The notes: generated from the sequence alone by a model not told the origin. A stretch of DNA of 64,000 bases from Enterobacteriaceae bacterium RIT693 (GCA_009668225.1 WJYK01000017.1:36869-100868); one strand, 5' to 3'. Shown: positions 18,438 to 31,043, numbered from the stretch's first letter. Program-made: numbers and translations.

Positions 18438-20189
18438 TTAGCGGTAGTAGTCAATCTTAACCCGCTGCCCTTCGACCATCACGTCCTGCCACACCTTCGG
18501 TGCCGCCGTTAATTTACCTTCAGAAGCCGCCTGTTTCAGAGCCGCCATCATCTGGTTTTTATCCAGGTCACGCGCCTGGCCGATATCTTTCCAGACGCCA
18601 CCAATCTTGCCGTAAACCTTGCAGTAGCTCATTTCCGGCTGGCAAAGCAACCACTCGTCGTGCCCGTCGCCGTTGAGATCCATCCCCACCAACAGACAGC
18701 GGTCATCATCATCCAGGCATTCGCGAGCCTGATAGCTTTCGTCTTTCACCATCGCCTGCCACCAGGCCTGTTCCGGTACGCGTTGTTTATCGGCCAGCAC
18801 AATGCGCTGACGTAGCGACGCCACCGTGAGTTTTGTCGCCATGGCGTTGCCGGATTTGCCTTCACTCAGCAGCATTGCCAGCTGGCGACGACGTTCCGGG
18901 TTAGTGCTAAAGGCCGGATCTTTCTGCAGTTTGCGCATTGCGTCATAACCCCGTCGTCCGGACGACTGCAGCATCGACAAACTAACCTTATCGGCCTTCA
19001 GTTTCCCGTCGTGATAGCGAGCCATCTGGTTATTCACGCTGATACGGTAAGGATCCAGAACCGGAGAATTCACCGCCGCCAGCAGAACCAGCGCCAGCAA
19101 TAAAACCGCACGGTTTATCCAACCCGGCTGCAAAACGGCTTCACGACGCTGGCGAACCAGAGTCGTAACATAGCCGCAGGCCCAAACCAACACCGTCAGG
19201 GTGATCAATGCGGCATAGAGGCGGGAAGGCGTCCAGCCATAATCTGAAACGCGAAGCCACAATGCGTATCCGGCCAGCAAAGCATAGAGCGGAGACAGCA
19301 GCAGCGTGAGTCGGATGGCGCCGTCCAGCCACCGTGGATAAGGCTTCGCCTCTCTTTCCGGATGATAAACCACCGCGGCGGTCACCATCACCATCAGCGT
19401 CAGGGTATTGAGCAGTGCGTTGCAGGAGACATGCTGTGAAATCGATCCCAGGCCGACAAACGGCAGCGTTGCCAGAAACATCAGCGCGATAAGCGACAGC
19501 AGCGGCAAAAGGCCGGTCGCAAACACGCTGAAGAAGTGCTTTACCGCGCTAATCGCCCGCACCTGGTCGCGACAGAGCGTAACCGCCAGCGCTGCCGCCG
19601 TGCAGGTGGCAATCCAGGCAAATGCGGATGAGCTAAAAAACAGGCTGTCAAAGAAGGTGATATCCACCAGCTTGAATAAGCCGGCCCAGAGTGCCAGTAC
19701 CCCCCAGAAAAAGAGCACCAGCAGCCCGGTAAGAAGCAGCGTAATACCGTTACGCCAGAGCTGGCCATAAAACGCCCGCCAGCCTCCCCATCCGTTGTGG
19801 GGGCGTAACCGGCCCTGCAGCCATGGCAACGCCAGAAACAGCATCGCGGCCAGTGAACATTGATACACTAAAATAATATCGTGGCGGTCCCAACGCTCAA
19901 GCCCCTGAGTACTCCAGTTAACCCAGCCGCTCATCAGCGCCACAACCGGCAGAGGGATAAGGACCAGCCCCCAAAAACGCAGGTCAGTAAAACGCACCAC
20001 GATAAGCGCTACCGCCGTCGCCAGCACTACCGATAGCGAGCGAAGATACAGAGCCTGACTTTCTCCCTGAAGCCATGTACCGCTATCCCATTCGGTGAGA
20101 TACAGCACCGCGCCTAAAAGAAAACCTATCAGCAGAATGCCCCAGCGGGTTGCTTTAGGTAACGGTTCGGTCACGAACATGGTAGTCAT
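18438..20189 (-). CDS. yhgE: YhgE, predicted multi-spanning inner-membrane protein
   Basis: A 583-residue protein of unknown function in the position of E. coli yhgE, between hslO and pckA. Roughly the first 370 residues hold ten or more hydrophobic segments (for example GILLIGFLLGAVLYL, AMLFLALPWL and VLLLALVLLAAV). Residues from about 375 onward form a soluble tail containing CLDDDDRCLLVGMDLNGDG, a short acidic stretch reminiscent of a FG-GAP-like or calcium-loop repeat. I think it belongs to the DUF4153-type family, but this is from memory and is the weaker part of the call. Confidence 0.8.
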   Translation of the reverse strand: MTTMFVTEPLPKATRWGILLIGFLLGAVLYLTEWDSGTWLQGESQALYLRSLSVVLATAVALIVVRFTDLRFWGLVLIPLPVVALMSGWVNWSTQGLERWDRHDIILVYQCSLAAMLFLALPWLQGRLRPHNGWGGWRAFYGQLWRNGITLLLTGLLVLFFWGVLALWAGLFKLVDITFFDSLFFSSSAFAWIATCTAAALAVTLCRDQVRAISAVKHFFSVFATGLLPLLSLIALMFLATLPFVGLGSISQHVSCNALLNTLTLMVMVTAAVVYHPEREAKPYPRWLDGAIRLTLLLSPLYALLAGYALWLRVSDYGWTPSRLYAALITLTVLVWACGYVTTLVRQRREAVLQPGWINRAVLLLALVLLAAVNSPVLDPYRISVNNQMARYHDGKLKADKVSLSMLQSSGRRGYDAMRKLQKDPAFSTNPERRRQLAMLLSEGKSGNAMATKLTVASLRQRIVLADKQRVPEQAWWQAMVKDESYQARECLDDDDRCLLVGMDLNGDGHDEWLLCQPEMSYCKVYGKIGGVWKDIGQARDLDKNQMMAALKQAASEGKLTAAPKVWQDVMVEGQRVKIDYYR

Positions 20190-20506
20190 CCCTTATTAGC
20201 TGATTTGTGGCTTAGTATCACGGCCGGCTGAGACCTGCAAATGACGATCTTGTTTCATCGCGTTGCGTATGAGAGCGCGTTCATTCACAAAGCTCCCCGT
20301 TACTACCCTAATTATTAACATATCCAACATATTTTCCCCGAGCGAAAGCGATTTCCTGCCATACTTTGCCCCCGTTGCGGCAGGCCCCAGGCGTTCCGCG
20401 CCCCCCATTTTGGGCTGATGCTTAAATCTATGATAGTGGTCGCGGTTAACAACCCCTAAACAACCCTACAATATCCGGCAGTATAAATTGGCTAAGGAGC
20501 AGTGAA
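20190..20506. promoter_or_regulatory. Divergent yhgE/pckA promoter region
   Basis: 317 non-coding bases. pckA is preceded by AAGGAG at 20494-20499, 7 bases before its ATG. AT-rich stretches near 20310-20335 and 20480-20490 are candidate promoter elements. I could not identify a confident CRP site, although pckA is catabolite-controlled in relatives. A minus-strand frame (20196-20408) has no recognisable protein character. Confidence 0.5.
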
Positions 20507-22126
20507 ATGCGAGTTAAAGGCATAACCCCGCAAGATCTCAAGGCTTATGGTATTCATGACGTCAGTGAAGTCGTCTACAACCCCGATTACGATACCCTTT
20601 ACCGTGAAGAACTCGACCCGAAGCTCGAAGGTTTTGAGCGTGGCGTGCTCACTAACTTAGGCGCCGTTTCCGTTGATACCGGGATCTTCACCGGCCGCTC
20701 GCCAAAAGATAAATACATCGTTCGCGATGACACCACCCGCGACACCCTATGGTGGTCAGACAACGGTAAAGGCAAAAACGACAATAAACCGCTCTCTGAA
20801 GAAACCTGGCACGTCCTGAAAGGCCTGGTCACGCAACAGCTTTCCGGCAAACGCCTGTTTATCCTCGATGCCTTCTGCGGCGCCAACGCCGACACCCGCC
20901 TTTCTGTACGCTTTATTACCGAAGTCGCCTGGCAGGCTCACTTCGTTAAGAACATGTTTATTCGCCCAACGGACGAAGAGCTGGAAACGTTCGAACCTGA
21001 TTTTGTGGTGATGAACGGCGCTAAATGCACCAACCCAAACTGGAAAGAACAGGGCCTGAACTCCGAAAACTTCGTGGCGTTTAACCTGACTGAACGTATG
21101 CAGCTTATCGGCGGCACCTGGTACGGCGGCGAGATGAAAAAAGGCATGTTCTCCATTATGAACTACCTGTTGCCGCTAAAAGGCATCGCCTCGATGCACT
21201 GCTCGGCAAACGTCGGCGAAAAAGGTGATGTGGCGGTGTTCTTCGGCCTTTCAGGCACTGGAAAAACGACGCTGTCTACCGACCCGAAACGTCGCCTGAT
21301 TGGCGACGATGAGCACGGCTGGGACGACGACGGCGTGTTTAACTTCGAAGGCGGCTGCTATGCCAAAACGATTCGCCTGTCGGAAGACGCGGAACCGGAC
21401 ATCTATCACGCCATCCGTCGTGATGCGCTGCTGGAAAACGTCACCGTCCGTGCCGACGGCACTATCGACTTTGACGATGCCTCAAAAACAGAGAACACCC
21501 GCGTCTCGTATCCGATTTACCACATCGACAACATCGTTAAGCCGGTGTCGAAAGCGGGCCACGCGACCAAGGTTATCTTCCTGACCGCGGACGCCTTCGG
21601 CGTGCTGCCTCCGGTCTCGCGCCTCACCGCAAACCAGACGCAGTACCACTTCCTCTCCGGCTTCACCGCTAAGCTTGCGGGCACCGAGCGCGGCGTGACC
21701 GAGCCAACGCCAACCTTCTCCGCCTGCTTTGGCGCGGCATTCCTTTCGCTGCATCCAACGCAGTATGCAGAAGTACTGGTGAAACGTATGCAGGCTGCCG
21801 GGGCGCAGGCTTACCTGGTGAACACCGGCTGGAACGGCACCGGCAAACGTATCTCGATTAAAGATACCCGCGCAATCATCGACGCTATTCTGGACGGCTC
21901 GCTGGACGACGCAGAAACCTTTACTCTGCCGATGTTTAACCTCGCGATCCCAACTTCGCTCGCGGGCGTTGATACCCAGATTCTGGATCCGCGTAACACC
22001 TACGCCTCTCCGGAGCAGTGGCAGGAAAAAGCTGTACAGCTGGCGAAGCTGTTTGTGGAAAACTTCGAGAAGTACACCGACACCCCAGCAGGTGCGGCAC
22101 TGGTAGAAGCCGGTCCTAAGCTGTAA
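20507..22126 (+). CDS. pckA: Phosphoenolpyruvate carboxykinase (ATP)
   Basis: Converts oxaloacetate and ATP to PEP, CO2 and ADP, the first committed gluconeogenic step from TCA intermediates. 539 residues (E. coli 540). The ATP-binding P-loop [11 protein letters not shown] lies around residue 247. The metal and substrate residues of [21 protein letters not shown] and DDEHGWDD are present. It ends 18 bases before a strong terminator that faces envZ. Confidence 0.98.
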   Translation: MRVKGITPQDLKAYGIHDVSEVVYNPDYDTLYREELDPKLEGFERGVLTNLGAVSVDTGIFTGRSPKDKYIVRDDTTRDTLWWSDNGKGKNDNKPLSEETWHVLKGLVTQQLSGKRLFILDAFCGANADTRLSVRFITEVAWQAHFVKNMFIRPTDEELETFEPDFVVMNGAKCTNPNWKEQGLNSENFVAFNLTERMQLIGGTWYGGEMKKGMFSIMNYLLPLKGIASMHCSANVGEKGDVAVFFGLSGTGKTTLSTDPKRRLIGDDEHGWDDDGVFNFEGGCYAKTIRLSEDAEPDIYHAIRRDALLENVTVRADGTIDFDDASKTENTRVSYPIYHIDNIVKPVSKAGHATKVIFLTADAFGVLPPVSRLTANQTQYHFLSGFTAKLAGTERGVTEPTPTFSACFGAAFLSLHPTQYAEVLVKRMQAAGAQAYLVNTGWNGTGKRISIKDTRAIIDAILDGSLDDAETFTLPMFNLAIPTSLAGVDTQILDPRNTYASPEQWQEKAVQLAKLFVENFEKYTDTPAGAALVEAGPKL

Positions 22127-22144
22127 TCCAGAAAACTAAGGCGA

Positions 22145-22176
22145 AAAAAAACGAACCTCTCGGGGTTCGTTTTTTA
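22145..22176. terminator. Terminator between pckA and envZ
   Basis: Stem AACGAACC / GGTTCGTT with loop TCTCGG, preceded by an A run and followed by TTTTTT. This gives U-tracts in both directions for the convergent genes pckA and envZ. Confidence 0.92.
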
Positions 22177-22192
22177 TTGGGCTGACGACAAC

Positions 22193-24258
<2,066 letters not shown>

Positions 24259-24496
24259 CGTTTGTACTCCCAAAGGCTCGAACAGTTGAGTGTGTATTCT
24301 TAAAAAACTGCGCTAATACGACCAGTCAATTCTGGTATACATTCTAGTCGAAATTGTTACAAAGCATATTAAACAGTCGGTTATCAACGTTTTAAATCAA
24401 AATTTGGTGACTTGCTTCCCAAAATGCACCGGTTGCATTCTTCATTGAGCATCGGTTTAAATCACACTCTGATTTTACAGGCTGCAGGGTAGAAAG

Positions 24497-24976
24497 ATGA
24501 AAACGCCGTTAATCACCCGTGAAGGCTACGAAAAGCTCAAAAAAGAGCTGGATTACCTGTGGCGTGAAGAACGCCCCGAGGTGACCAAAAAAGTGACCTG
24601 GGCCGCGAGCCTCGGCGATCGCAGTGAAAACGCCGACTACCAGTACAACAAAAAGCGTCTGCGCGAAATTGACCGCCGGGTTCGCTATATCACTAAATCT
24701 CTGGAACGGCTTAAAATTGTCGATTATTCGCCGCAGCAGGAAGGCAAAGTCTTCTTCGGCGCGTGGGTCGAAATAGAAAACGACGACGGCGACCTGCTGC
24801 GCTTTCGTATCGTTGGCTATGACGAAATTTTTGGCCGCAAGGACTACATTTCTATCGACTCACCGATGGCACGAGCGCTGCTCAAAAAAGAGGTGGGCGA
24901 TTTAGCCGTGGTGCAAACGCCAGCGGGAGAGGCGCAGTGGTACGTCAATGAAATTGAGTATCCTAAACCTGAATAA
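24497..24976 (+). CDS. greB: Transcription elongation factor GreB
   Basis: Enters the RNA polymerase secondary channel and stimulates cleavage of backtracked RNA, including long 3' extensions. 159 residues (E. coli 158). The N-terminal antiparallel coiled coil (residues about 10-75) carries the acidic tip SLGDRSENADY, needed for metal coordination. The C-terminal domain is the FKBP-like fold (FGRKDYISIDSPMARALL). It is divergent from ompR. Confidence 0.97.
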   Translation: MKTPLITREGYEKLKKELDYLWREERPEVTKKVTWAASLGDRSENADYQYNKKRLREIDRRVRYITKSLERLKIVDYSPQQEGKVFFGAWVEIENDDGDLLRFRIVGYDEIFGRKDYISIDSPMARALLKKEVGDLAVVQTPAGEAQWYVNEIEYPKPE

Positions 24977-25087
24977 TTCGCACAGAACTGTCTGAAACCC
25001 AATATCCGGGGGTCGGTGGCTGGCATTTTCATGCCCCGATCCGTATAACTGTTTGCTGAATTTTCCGTACTACACAGATGAAAAGCC

Positions 25088-27421
25088 ATGATGAATGATT
25101 CGCTTTGCCGCATTATTGCGGGTGAGCTTCAGGCCAGAAACGAACAGGTAGAAGCTGCCGTTCGCCTGCTGGATGAAGGGAATACCGTGCCGTTTATCGC
25201 ACGTTATCGTAAGGAAGTCACCGGCGGTCTGGATGACACGCAACTGCGTCAACTGGAGACTCGTCTTAGCTACCTGCGCGAGCTGGAAGAGCGCCGCCAG
25301 ACCATCCTCAAATCCATTGCCGATCAGGGCAAACTGAGCGACGAGCTTGCCGGCGCCATCAACGGCACGCTGAGCAAAACCGAACTCGAAGATCTTTACC
25401 TGCCGTATAAACCCAAGCGCCGCACCCGCGGGCAAATCGCCATTGAAGCAGGCCTTGAGCCGCTGGCTGATTTGCTGTGGAACGAGCCTTCCCACGACCC
25501 GGAGCAGGAAGCCGCACGCTTTGTTGATGCAGACAAAGGCGTTGCCGATACCAAAGCCGCGCTGGACGGCGCACGCTACATCCTGATGGAGCGTTTCGCC
25601 GAAGACGCCGCGCTGCTGGCTAAAGTCCGCGATTACCTGTGGAAAAATGCGCATCTGGTCTCGGCCGTTGTGAGCGGCAAGGAGGAAGAAGGCGCGAAAT
25701 TCCGCGACTATTTTTCCCACCACGAAGCGATTGCCACCATTCCTTCCCACCGCGCGCTGGCCATGTTCCGCGGGCGCAACGAAGGCGTATTACAGCTGTC
25801 GCTGAACGCTGACCCTCAGTTTGATGAGCCGCCGCGTGAAAGCTACTGCGAACAGCTGATTACCAAACATTTGGATCTTCGCCTGAACAATGCGCCTGCC
25901 GATAGCTGGCGTAAAGCCGTCGTCAGTTGGACCTGGCGCATCAAAGTGCTGATGCACCTTGAAACCGAGCTGATGGGCACGGTACGCGAGCGCGCGGAAG
26001 ACGAAGCGATTAACGTCTTCGCCCGCAACCTTCATGATCTGTTGATGGCGGCTCCGGCTGGCCTGCGTGCCACAATGGGCCTCGATCCGGGCCTGCGTAC
26101 CGGCGTGAAGGTCGCAGTAGTTGACGCCACCGGCAAGCTGGTTGCTACCGATACCATTTATCCGCATACCGGCCAGGCGGCAAAAGCCGCTATCGCCGTT
26201 GCTGCGCTTTGCGAAAAGCATAACGTCGAGCTGGTTGCCATTGGCAACGGCACCGCGTCCCGTGAAACCGAGCGTTTCTTCCTCGACGTACAGAAGCAGT
26301 TCCCGAAAGTCACGGCACAAAAGGTCATCGTCAGCGAAGCGGGCGCGTCCGTCTATTCAGCTTCCGAGCTGGCGGCGCTGGAGTTTCCTGACCTGGATGT
26401 TTCTATCCGCGGTGCAGTTTCGATCGCTCGCCGCCTGCAGGATCCGCTGGCCGAGCTGGTGAAAATCGATCCGAAATCTATCGGCGTCGGCCAGTATCAG
26501 CATGACGTCAGCCAGGCTCAGCTGGCGAAAAAGCTCGATGCGGTAGTGGAAGACTGCGTAAACGCCGTTGGCGTGGATCTGAACACGGCTTCCGTGCCGC
26601 TGCTGACGCGCGTTGCTGGCCTGACCCGCATGATGGCGCAGAATATCGTCAGCTGGCGTGACGAGAATGGCCGCTTCCAGAATCGCCAGCAGCTGCTGAA
26701 AGTTAGCCGTCTGGGGCCAAAAGCCTTCGAGCAATGCGCGGGCTTCCTGCGTATTAACCACGGCGATAACCCGCTGGATGCCTCAACCGTTCACCCGGAA
26801 GCCTATCCGGTCGTCGAGCGCATCCTGGCCGCAACCCAGCAGGCGCTACAGAATCTGATGGGTAACAGCAGCGAGCTGCGCGATCTGAAAGCCAGCCAGT
26901 TTACCGATGAACGTTTCGGGGTTCCTACCGTGACGGACATTATTAAAGAGTTGGAAAAGCCGGGTCGCGACCCGCGCCCTGAGTTTAAAACCGCGCAGTT
27001 TGCCGAAGGCGTGGAAACCATGAACGACCTGACGCCGGGCATGGTGCTGGAAGGGGCGGTGACCAACGTCACCAACTTCGGTGCGTTTGTGGATATCGGC
27101 GTACATCAGGATGGGCTGGTTCACATCTCGTCCCTGTCGGACAAATTCATCGACGATCCGCACAAAGTGGTGAAAGCGGGCGATATCGTGAAGGTCAAAG
27201 TGCTTGAGGTTGACCTGCAGCGCAAACGCATCGCCTTAACCATGCGCCTCGACGAACAGCCGGGCGAAAGCGGCAGCCGCCGGAACAGCGGTGGTAATAC
27301 CCCTCGTGAGCAAAAAGGCAGACCTGCTGCACCGCAAAAACCGCGCGGGCGTGACAACGCCAGCGGTGGAAATAGCGCCATGATGGACGCCCTGGCCGCC
27401 GCTATGGGTAAGAAGCGCTAA
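25088..27421 (+). CDS. tex: Tex, S1-domain RNA-binding protein (YhgF)
   Basis: A conserved cytoplasmic nucleic-acid-binding protein, described in other bacteria as affecting transcription and toxin expression. 777 residues (E. coli YhgF 773). In order: a helical N-terminal domain, a YqgF/RNase H-like domain ([17 protein letters not shown] near 330), helix-hairpin-helix segments ([38 protein letters not shown]), and an S1 domain at about 650-722 ([20 protein letters not shown]). The low-complexity basic tail varies between species. It follows greB after 111 bases. Confidence 0.96.
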   Translation: MMNDSLCRIIAGELQARNEQVEAAVRLLDEGNTVPFIARYRKEVTGGLDDTQLRQLETRLSYLRELEERRQTILKSIADQGKLSDELAGAINGTLSKTELEDLYLPYKPKRRTRGQIAIEAGLEPLADLLWNEPSHDPEQEAARFVDADKGVADTKAALDGARYILMERFAEDAALLAKVRDYLWKNAHLVSAVVSGKEEEGAKFRDYFSHHEAIATIPSHRALAMFRGRNEGVLQLSLNADPQFDEPPRESYCEQLITKHLDLRLNNAPADSWRKAVVSWTWRIKVLMHLETELMGTVRERAEDEAINVFARNLHDLLMAAPAGLRATMGLDPGLRTGVKVAVVDATGKLVATDTIYPHTGQAAKAAIAVAALCEKHNVELVAIGNGTASRETERFFLDVQKQFPKVTAQKVIVSEAGASVYSASELAALEFPDLDVSIRGAVSIARRLQDPLAELVKIDPKSIGVGQYQHDVSQAQLAKKLDAVVEDCVNAVGVDLNTASVPLLTRVAGLTRMMAQNIVSWRDENGRFQNRQQLLKVSRLGPKAFEQCAGFLRINHGDNPLDASTVHPEAYPVVERILAATQQALQNLMGNSSELRDLKASQFTDERFGVPTVTDIIKELEKPGRDPRPEFKTAQFAEGVETMNDLTPGMVLEGAVTNVTNFGAFVDIGVHQDGLVHISSLSDKFIDDPHKVVKAGDIVKVKVLEVDLQRKRIALTMRLDEQPGESGSRRNSGGNTPREQKGRPAAPQKPRGRDNASGGNSAMMDALAAAMGKKR

Positions 27422-27429
27422 TTCTCTTT

Positions 27430-27449
27430 CCTCTCCCTTCGGGGAGAGG
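27430..27449 (+). terminator. Hairpin after tex
   Basis: CCTCTCCC / GGGAGAGG with a stable TTCG tetraloop, 9 bases past the tex stop, then AATTATTCTT. It may act as a terminator, although the following T-tract is poor. The stem sequence also resembles the REP-like family seen at 33318-33422. Confidence 0.6.
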
Positions 27450-27494
27450 AATTATTCTTGCGCTCACGCCGTTGTGCAAAAAAATAAACTAAGT

Positions 27495-27508
27495 TTGATT
27501 TAAATCAA
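27495..27508. promoter_or_regulatory. FNR box upstream of feoABC
   Basis: TTGATTTAAATCAA is a perfect palindrome matching the FNR consensus TTGAT-N4-ATCAA at every defined position. It lies 376 bases upstream of the feoA ATG, so the regulated start would have a long leader. Confidence 0.8.
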
Positions 27509-27739
27509 TTTTCAATAAATACCCTTCAGCGAAACCAGTAATTATCACCGATGCAACATTAGTGATACCTGAATAACATTAAAATAATAAACACCTTCAC
27601 GTCATTTTATATAAATCAATATTATTCATGACGTTACAAAAAATCGCCAACAACACACGGTGATAAATAAAATCCCCACATCTGAAAAAAAGTGCCAGAA
27701 CGCAATAATTCAGGCAGAAAAATAAATATTGTGGGCGGT

Positions 27740-27759
27740 AACCATTCTCATTATCATTG
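27740..27759. promoter_or_regulatory. Fur box upstream of feoABC
   Basis: On the minus strand the site reads AATGATAATGAGAATGGTT, which matches the repeated GATAAT-type hexamers of the Fur consensus closely. It lies 125 bases before feoA and would allow Fe(II)-Fur repression. Confidence 0.75.
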
Positions 27760-27883
27760 CATTGAACGTTATTTCTTCTCTTTCTTCCGACCGCTTAATT
27801 GGTTTTCGTTATGCGTCTCTTCTCGCTTATGGAAACGATCATTCAGTCAGCGTCAATGCAGAGCCCAGCTCTAAGTAGGTCCT

Positions 27884-28108
27884 ATGCAATTCATACCGAA
27901 TAGCGCGTGGAAAATTACCGGCTTCGCCAGTGAAATTAGTCCGGCTTACCGCCAGAAATTATTGTCTCTCGGCATGCTGCCGGGTTCTTCATTCAACGTA
28001 GTCCGCGTGGCTCCGCTCGGCGACCCTATTCATATCGAAACGCGCCGCGTTAGCCTGGTATTGCGTAAGAAAGACCTCGCGCTGGTGAATGTTGAAGCCG
28101 TTGCTTAA
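27884..28108 (+). CDS. feoA: Ferrous iron transport protein FeoA
   Basis: A small cytoplasmic SH3-like protein that supports FeoB activity. 74 residues (E. coli 75). The FeoA core ([27 protein letters not shown]) is complete. First gene of feoABC, 52 bases before feoB. Confidence 0.97.
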   Translation: MQFIPNSAWKITGFASEISPAYRQKLLSLGMLPGSSFNVVRVAPLGDPIHIETRRVSLVLRKKDLALVNVEAVA

Positions 28109-28160
28109 CGGCGGGTGAGCGTACGCGCTTTTTGCAAACTCAACGAAGTCCACGAATAAA

Positions 28161-30479
28161 ATGAAAAACTTAACCATAGGTTTAATCGGCAATCCTAACT
28201 CGGGTAAAACCACGCTATTCAATCAGTTGACGGGTGCCCGCCAGCGCGTGGGAAACTGGGCTGGCGTAACCGTAGAACGCAAAGAAGGTCAGTTTTCCAC
28301 GCTTGAGCATCAGGTGACGCTGGTTGATCTACCCGGCACCTATTCGCTCACCACTATTTCGTCGCAGACTTCGCTCGATGAGCAAATCGCCTGCCACTAC
28401 ATCCTCAGCGGTGATGCTGACCTGCTTATCAACGTGGTTGATGCTTCCAACCTTGAACGCAACCTCTACCTGACGCTGCAGCTGCTGGAGCTGGGCATTC
28501 CGTGCGTGGTTGCGCTGAACATGCTCGATATCGCCGAAAAGCAGGCTATCCGCATCGACATCGACGCGCTTGCCGCCCGCCTGGGCTGCCCGGTCGTGCC
28601 GCTGGTTTCTACTCGCGGACGGGGAATAGAGAGCCTGAAGCTCGCCATTGACCGCAAACAACCCAACCAAAGAAGCGAACTGGTTCACTATCCGCAGGTT
28701 TTACTGCAGGAAGCGGATAAACTGGCAACGGCTATGCCACAGGAGATGCCGGTTAAGCAACGCCGCTGGCTGGCGCTGCAGATGTTGGAAGGTGACATCT
28801 ACAGCCTGGCTTATGCGGGCGATGCCTCTGACGGGCTGAATGCCGCTCGCGCCCGCCTGGCGGACACCGTTGACGACCCTGCCCTGTTGATTGCCGATGC
28901 ACGCTACCAAAGTATTGCCTCCGTCTGTGACGCAGTCAGCAACAGCATGACCGCCGAGCCGAACCACCTGACGGTGGCGATGGATAAAATCATCCTCAAC
29001 CGCTACCTCGGCCTGCCGATATTTATGCTGGTGATGTACCTGATGTTCCTGCTGGCGATTAACATCGGCGGGGCGCTGCAGCCTATTTTTGACGCCGGCT
29101 CGGTGGCGATATTCATTCACGGTATTCAGTGGCTTGGCTATACGCTGCACTTCCCCGACTGGCTGACCATTTTCCTTGCCCAGGGCATCGGCGGCGGGAT
29201 CAATACCGTGCTGCCGCTGGTCCCACAAATCGGCATGATGTACCTGTTCCTGTCGTTCCTCGAAGACTCCGGTTATATGGCTCGCGCCGCCTTCGTGATG
29301 GACCGCCTGATGCAGTCCTTAGGGCTGCCGGGTAAATCCTTCGTACCGCTGATCGTGGGCTTTGGATGCAACGTGCCTTCGGTCATGGGGGCCCGTACCC
29401 TCGATGCTCCACGCGAACGGTTGATGACCATCATAATGGCGCCGTTTATGTCCTGCGGCGCACGGCTGGCGATTTTTGCGGTCTTTGCCGCCGCGTTCTT
29501 CGGTCAGCAGGGCGCGCTTGTCGTGTTCTCGCTCTACATCCTCGGCATCGTGATGGCTATTCTTACCGGCCTGATGCTGAAACACACCATCATGCGCGGC
29601 GAAGCCTCACCGTTCGTGATGGAGCTACCGGTTTACCACGTTCCCCATCTCAAGAGCCTGCTCCTGCAGACCTGGCAGCGTCTGAAAGGTTTCGTGCTGC
29701 GTGCGGGTAAAGTGATTGTTATTGTGAGTATCTTCATTGGCGCACTGAACAGCTTCTCCTTTAGCGGCAAGGCGGTAAATAACATTAATGACTCAGCGCT
29801 GGCCTCCGTTAGCCGCGTATTGACCCCTCTGCTCAAGCCGATTGGCGTCCACGATGATAACTGGCAGGCCACCGTTGGGCTGTTTACCGGCGCGATGGCA
29901 AAAGAGGTGGTTGTCGGTACGCTGAATACCCTCTATACCGCCGAAGATATCCATAACGAGGAGTTTGATGCCGCAAGCTTTAATCTGCTTGACGAGCTGG
30001 GCGCCGCCGCCGATGAAACCTGGCAGGGCCTGAAAAACACCTTTAGCCTGAGCGTGCTGGCAAACCCGATTGAAGCCAGCAAAGGCGACGGCGAAATGTC
30101 CTCCGGGCCGATGGGCGTAATGAGCAGCAAGTTTGGCAGCGAAGCCGCCGCCTACAGCTATCTCATTTTCGTCCTGCTCTATATTCCGTGCATCTCGGTG
30201 ATGGGCGCGATAGCCCGAGAGTCGAGCCGGGGCTGGATGACATTCTCGGTACTTTGGGGGCTGAATATCGCCTACTCGCTCTCTACGCTGTACTACCAGA
30301 GCGTCACCTTTAGCGAGCACCCACAGTTCAGTCTGGTCTGTATTTTGGCGGTGGTATTGTTCAACGTTCTGCTGCTGGGCGGCCTGCGCCGGGCCCGCAG
30401 CCGCGTTGACGTCTCGCTGCTGGCCGTCAGAAAAACGCCGTCGTCTTGCTGCCAGAGCAGCACCGGCGACTGCCATTAA
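28161..30479 (+). CDS. feoB: Ferrous iron permease FeoB
   Basis: The inner-membrane Fe(II) importer with an N-terminal G domain. 772 residues, the usual length. GTPase motifs are G1 GNPNSGKTT at residues 10-18, switch region G3 DLPGTYSL near 54, and G4 NMLD near 120. A helical spacer domain follows, then about ten membrane segments from residue 280 with the paired Gate motifs (VPLIVGFGCNVPSVMGARTL and GAMAKEVVVGTLNTLY). The C-terminal end is Cys-containing (SCCQSS). Upstream Fur and FNR sites suggest iron- and oxygen-dependent control. Confidence 0.98.
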   Translation: MKNLTIGLIGNPNSGKTTLFNQLTGARQRVGNWAGVTVERKEGQFSTLEHQVTLVDLPGTYSLTTISSQTSLDEQIACHYILSGDADLLINVVDASNLERNLYLTLQLLELGIPCVVALNMLDIAEKQAIRIDIDALAARLGCPVVPLVSTRGRGIESLKLAIDRKQPNQRSELVHYPQVLLQEADKLATAMPQEMPVKQRRWLALQMLEGDIYSLAYAGDASDGLNAARARLADTVDDPALLIADARYQSIASVCDAVSNSMTAEPNHLTVAMDKIILNRYLGLPIFMLVMYLMFLLAINIGGALQPIFDAGSVAIFIHGIQWLGYTLHFPDWLTIFLAQGIGGGINTVLPLVPQIGMMYLFLSFLEDSGYMARAAFVMDRLMQSLGLPGKSFVPLIVGFGCNVPSVMGARTLDAPRERLMTIIMAPFMSCGARLAIFAVFAAAFFGQQGALVVFSLYILGIVMAILTGLMLKHTIMRGEASPFVMELPVYHVPHLKSLLLQTWQRLKGFVLRAGKVIVIVSIFIGALNSFSFSGKAVNNINDSALASVSRVLTPLLKPIGVHDDNWQATVGLFTGAMAKEVVVGTLNTLYTAEDIHNEEFDAASFNLLDELGAAADETWQGLKNTFSLSVLANPIEASKGDGEMSSGPMGVMSSKFGSEAAAYSYLIFVLLYIPCISVMGAIARESSRGWMTFSVLWGLNIAYSLSTLYYQSVTFSEHPQFSLVCILAVVLFNVLLLGGLRRARSRVDVSLLAVRKTPSSCCQSSTGDCH

Positions 30480-30489
30480 GGAGCGATGA

Positions 30490-30726
30490 ATGGCGAGCCT
30501 GATTGATATCCGCAACGCCCTGGCGCTTCAGGGCCGCCTGGAAGCGAAGCAGATAAGCCAGCAGCTTGCTACGCCCCTGCCGCTGGTGGCCGCCATGCTT
30601 GACCGCCTGGAGGCCATGGGTAAAGCAATGCGCATCAGTGAAGACCCGAGCAGTTGCCTGACGGGAAGCTGCAAAAGTTGTCCGGAAGGGAAACTGTGTG
30701 TGCGGGAGCTGTGGGCATTACGCTGA
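30490..30726 (+). CDS. feoC: FeoC, small Fe-S-type regulator of Feo
   Basis: A 78-residue winged-helix protein that protects FeoB from FtsH proteolysis in related species and may bind an oxygen-sensitive iron-sulfur cluster. The helix-turn-helix spans residues about 4-50. The four-Cys motif [15 protein letters not shown] is present at about 57-71. The AAGGAG site is 5 bases before the ATG, 10 bases after feoB. A terminator follows immediately. Confidence 0.95.
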   Translation: MASLIDIRNALALQGRLEAKQISQQLATPLPLVAAMLDRLEAMGKAMRISEDPSSCLTGSCKSCPEGKLCVRELWALR

Positions 30727-30756
30727 CAAAAAAGGCGGGGTATCCCGCCTTTTTTA
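30727..30756. terminator. Terminator after feoC
   Basis: AAAAAAGGCGGG, loop GTATC, CCGCCTTTTTT. A strong stem with an A run before and a T run after, so it serves feoC and the convergent small gene at 30765-31043. Confidence 0.93.
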
Positions 30757-30764
30757 TAGCAAAA

Positions 30765-31043
30765 CTATTTAGCAATTTTATAGACGTCTGCAGTTGCACG
30801 AACGTTTTTCGTGTATTTCTCGGCGCTGGTCACCACGTAGTAGTCCCCTCCGAGCTTATCTGCTTTCTTAACCAAATCCCGCTTCGCATCCATTGGAGCA
30901 GACGTTTTATCGGTCACGATAGTGCCGATTTTGGTTAACTTCATGCTCGCAACTTTATCTTTTTCAAGTTCTTTAGCCGCAAAAGCGCCAAAGGAAACAG
31001 CACTAACCAACAATGTCGTAACGATGCCTGTTATCAATTTCAT
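30765..31043 (-). CDS. YdgH/BhsA/McbA-like small exported protein
   Basis: 92 residues with a clear signal peptide (MKLITGIVTTLLVSAVSFGAFAA, cleavage about residue 23). The mature domain is of the DUF1471 type: the sequence LTKIGTIVTDKTSAPMDAKRDLVKKADKLGGDYYVVTSAEKYTKN and the ending ATADVYK resemble BhsA, McbA and YhcN. Family members are periplasmic or outer-membrane stress proteins affecting biofilm, copper or acid tolerance. In E. coli this position holds rpnA/yhgA instead, so the gene is an addition here. The exact paralogue cannot be assigned. Confidence 0.85.
   Translation of the reverse strand: MKLITGIVTTLLVSAVSFGAFAAKELEKDKVASMKLTKIGTIVTDKTSAPMDAKRDLVKKADKLGGDYYVVTSAEKYTKNVRATADVYKIAK

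Larger units (their letters stand above)
27422..27883. promoter_or_regulatory. feoABC upstream region
   Basis: 462 non-coding, AT-rich bases after tex. It opens with a small GC hairpin (27430-27449) that may end tex transcription. A perfect FNR-type site lies at 27495-27508 and a Fur-type site at 27740-27759. This combination fits known anaerobic activation by FNR and iron repression by Fur of feo in enterobacteria. feoA itself has only a weak ribosome site (AGGT). Confidence 0.7.

Noticed and set aside
20196..20408. A 70-codon minus-strand frame between yhgE and pckA
   Set aside because: No ribosome site, no recognisable protein features, and it covers the expected pckA promoter region.
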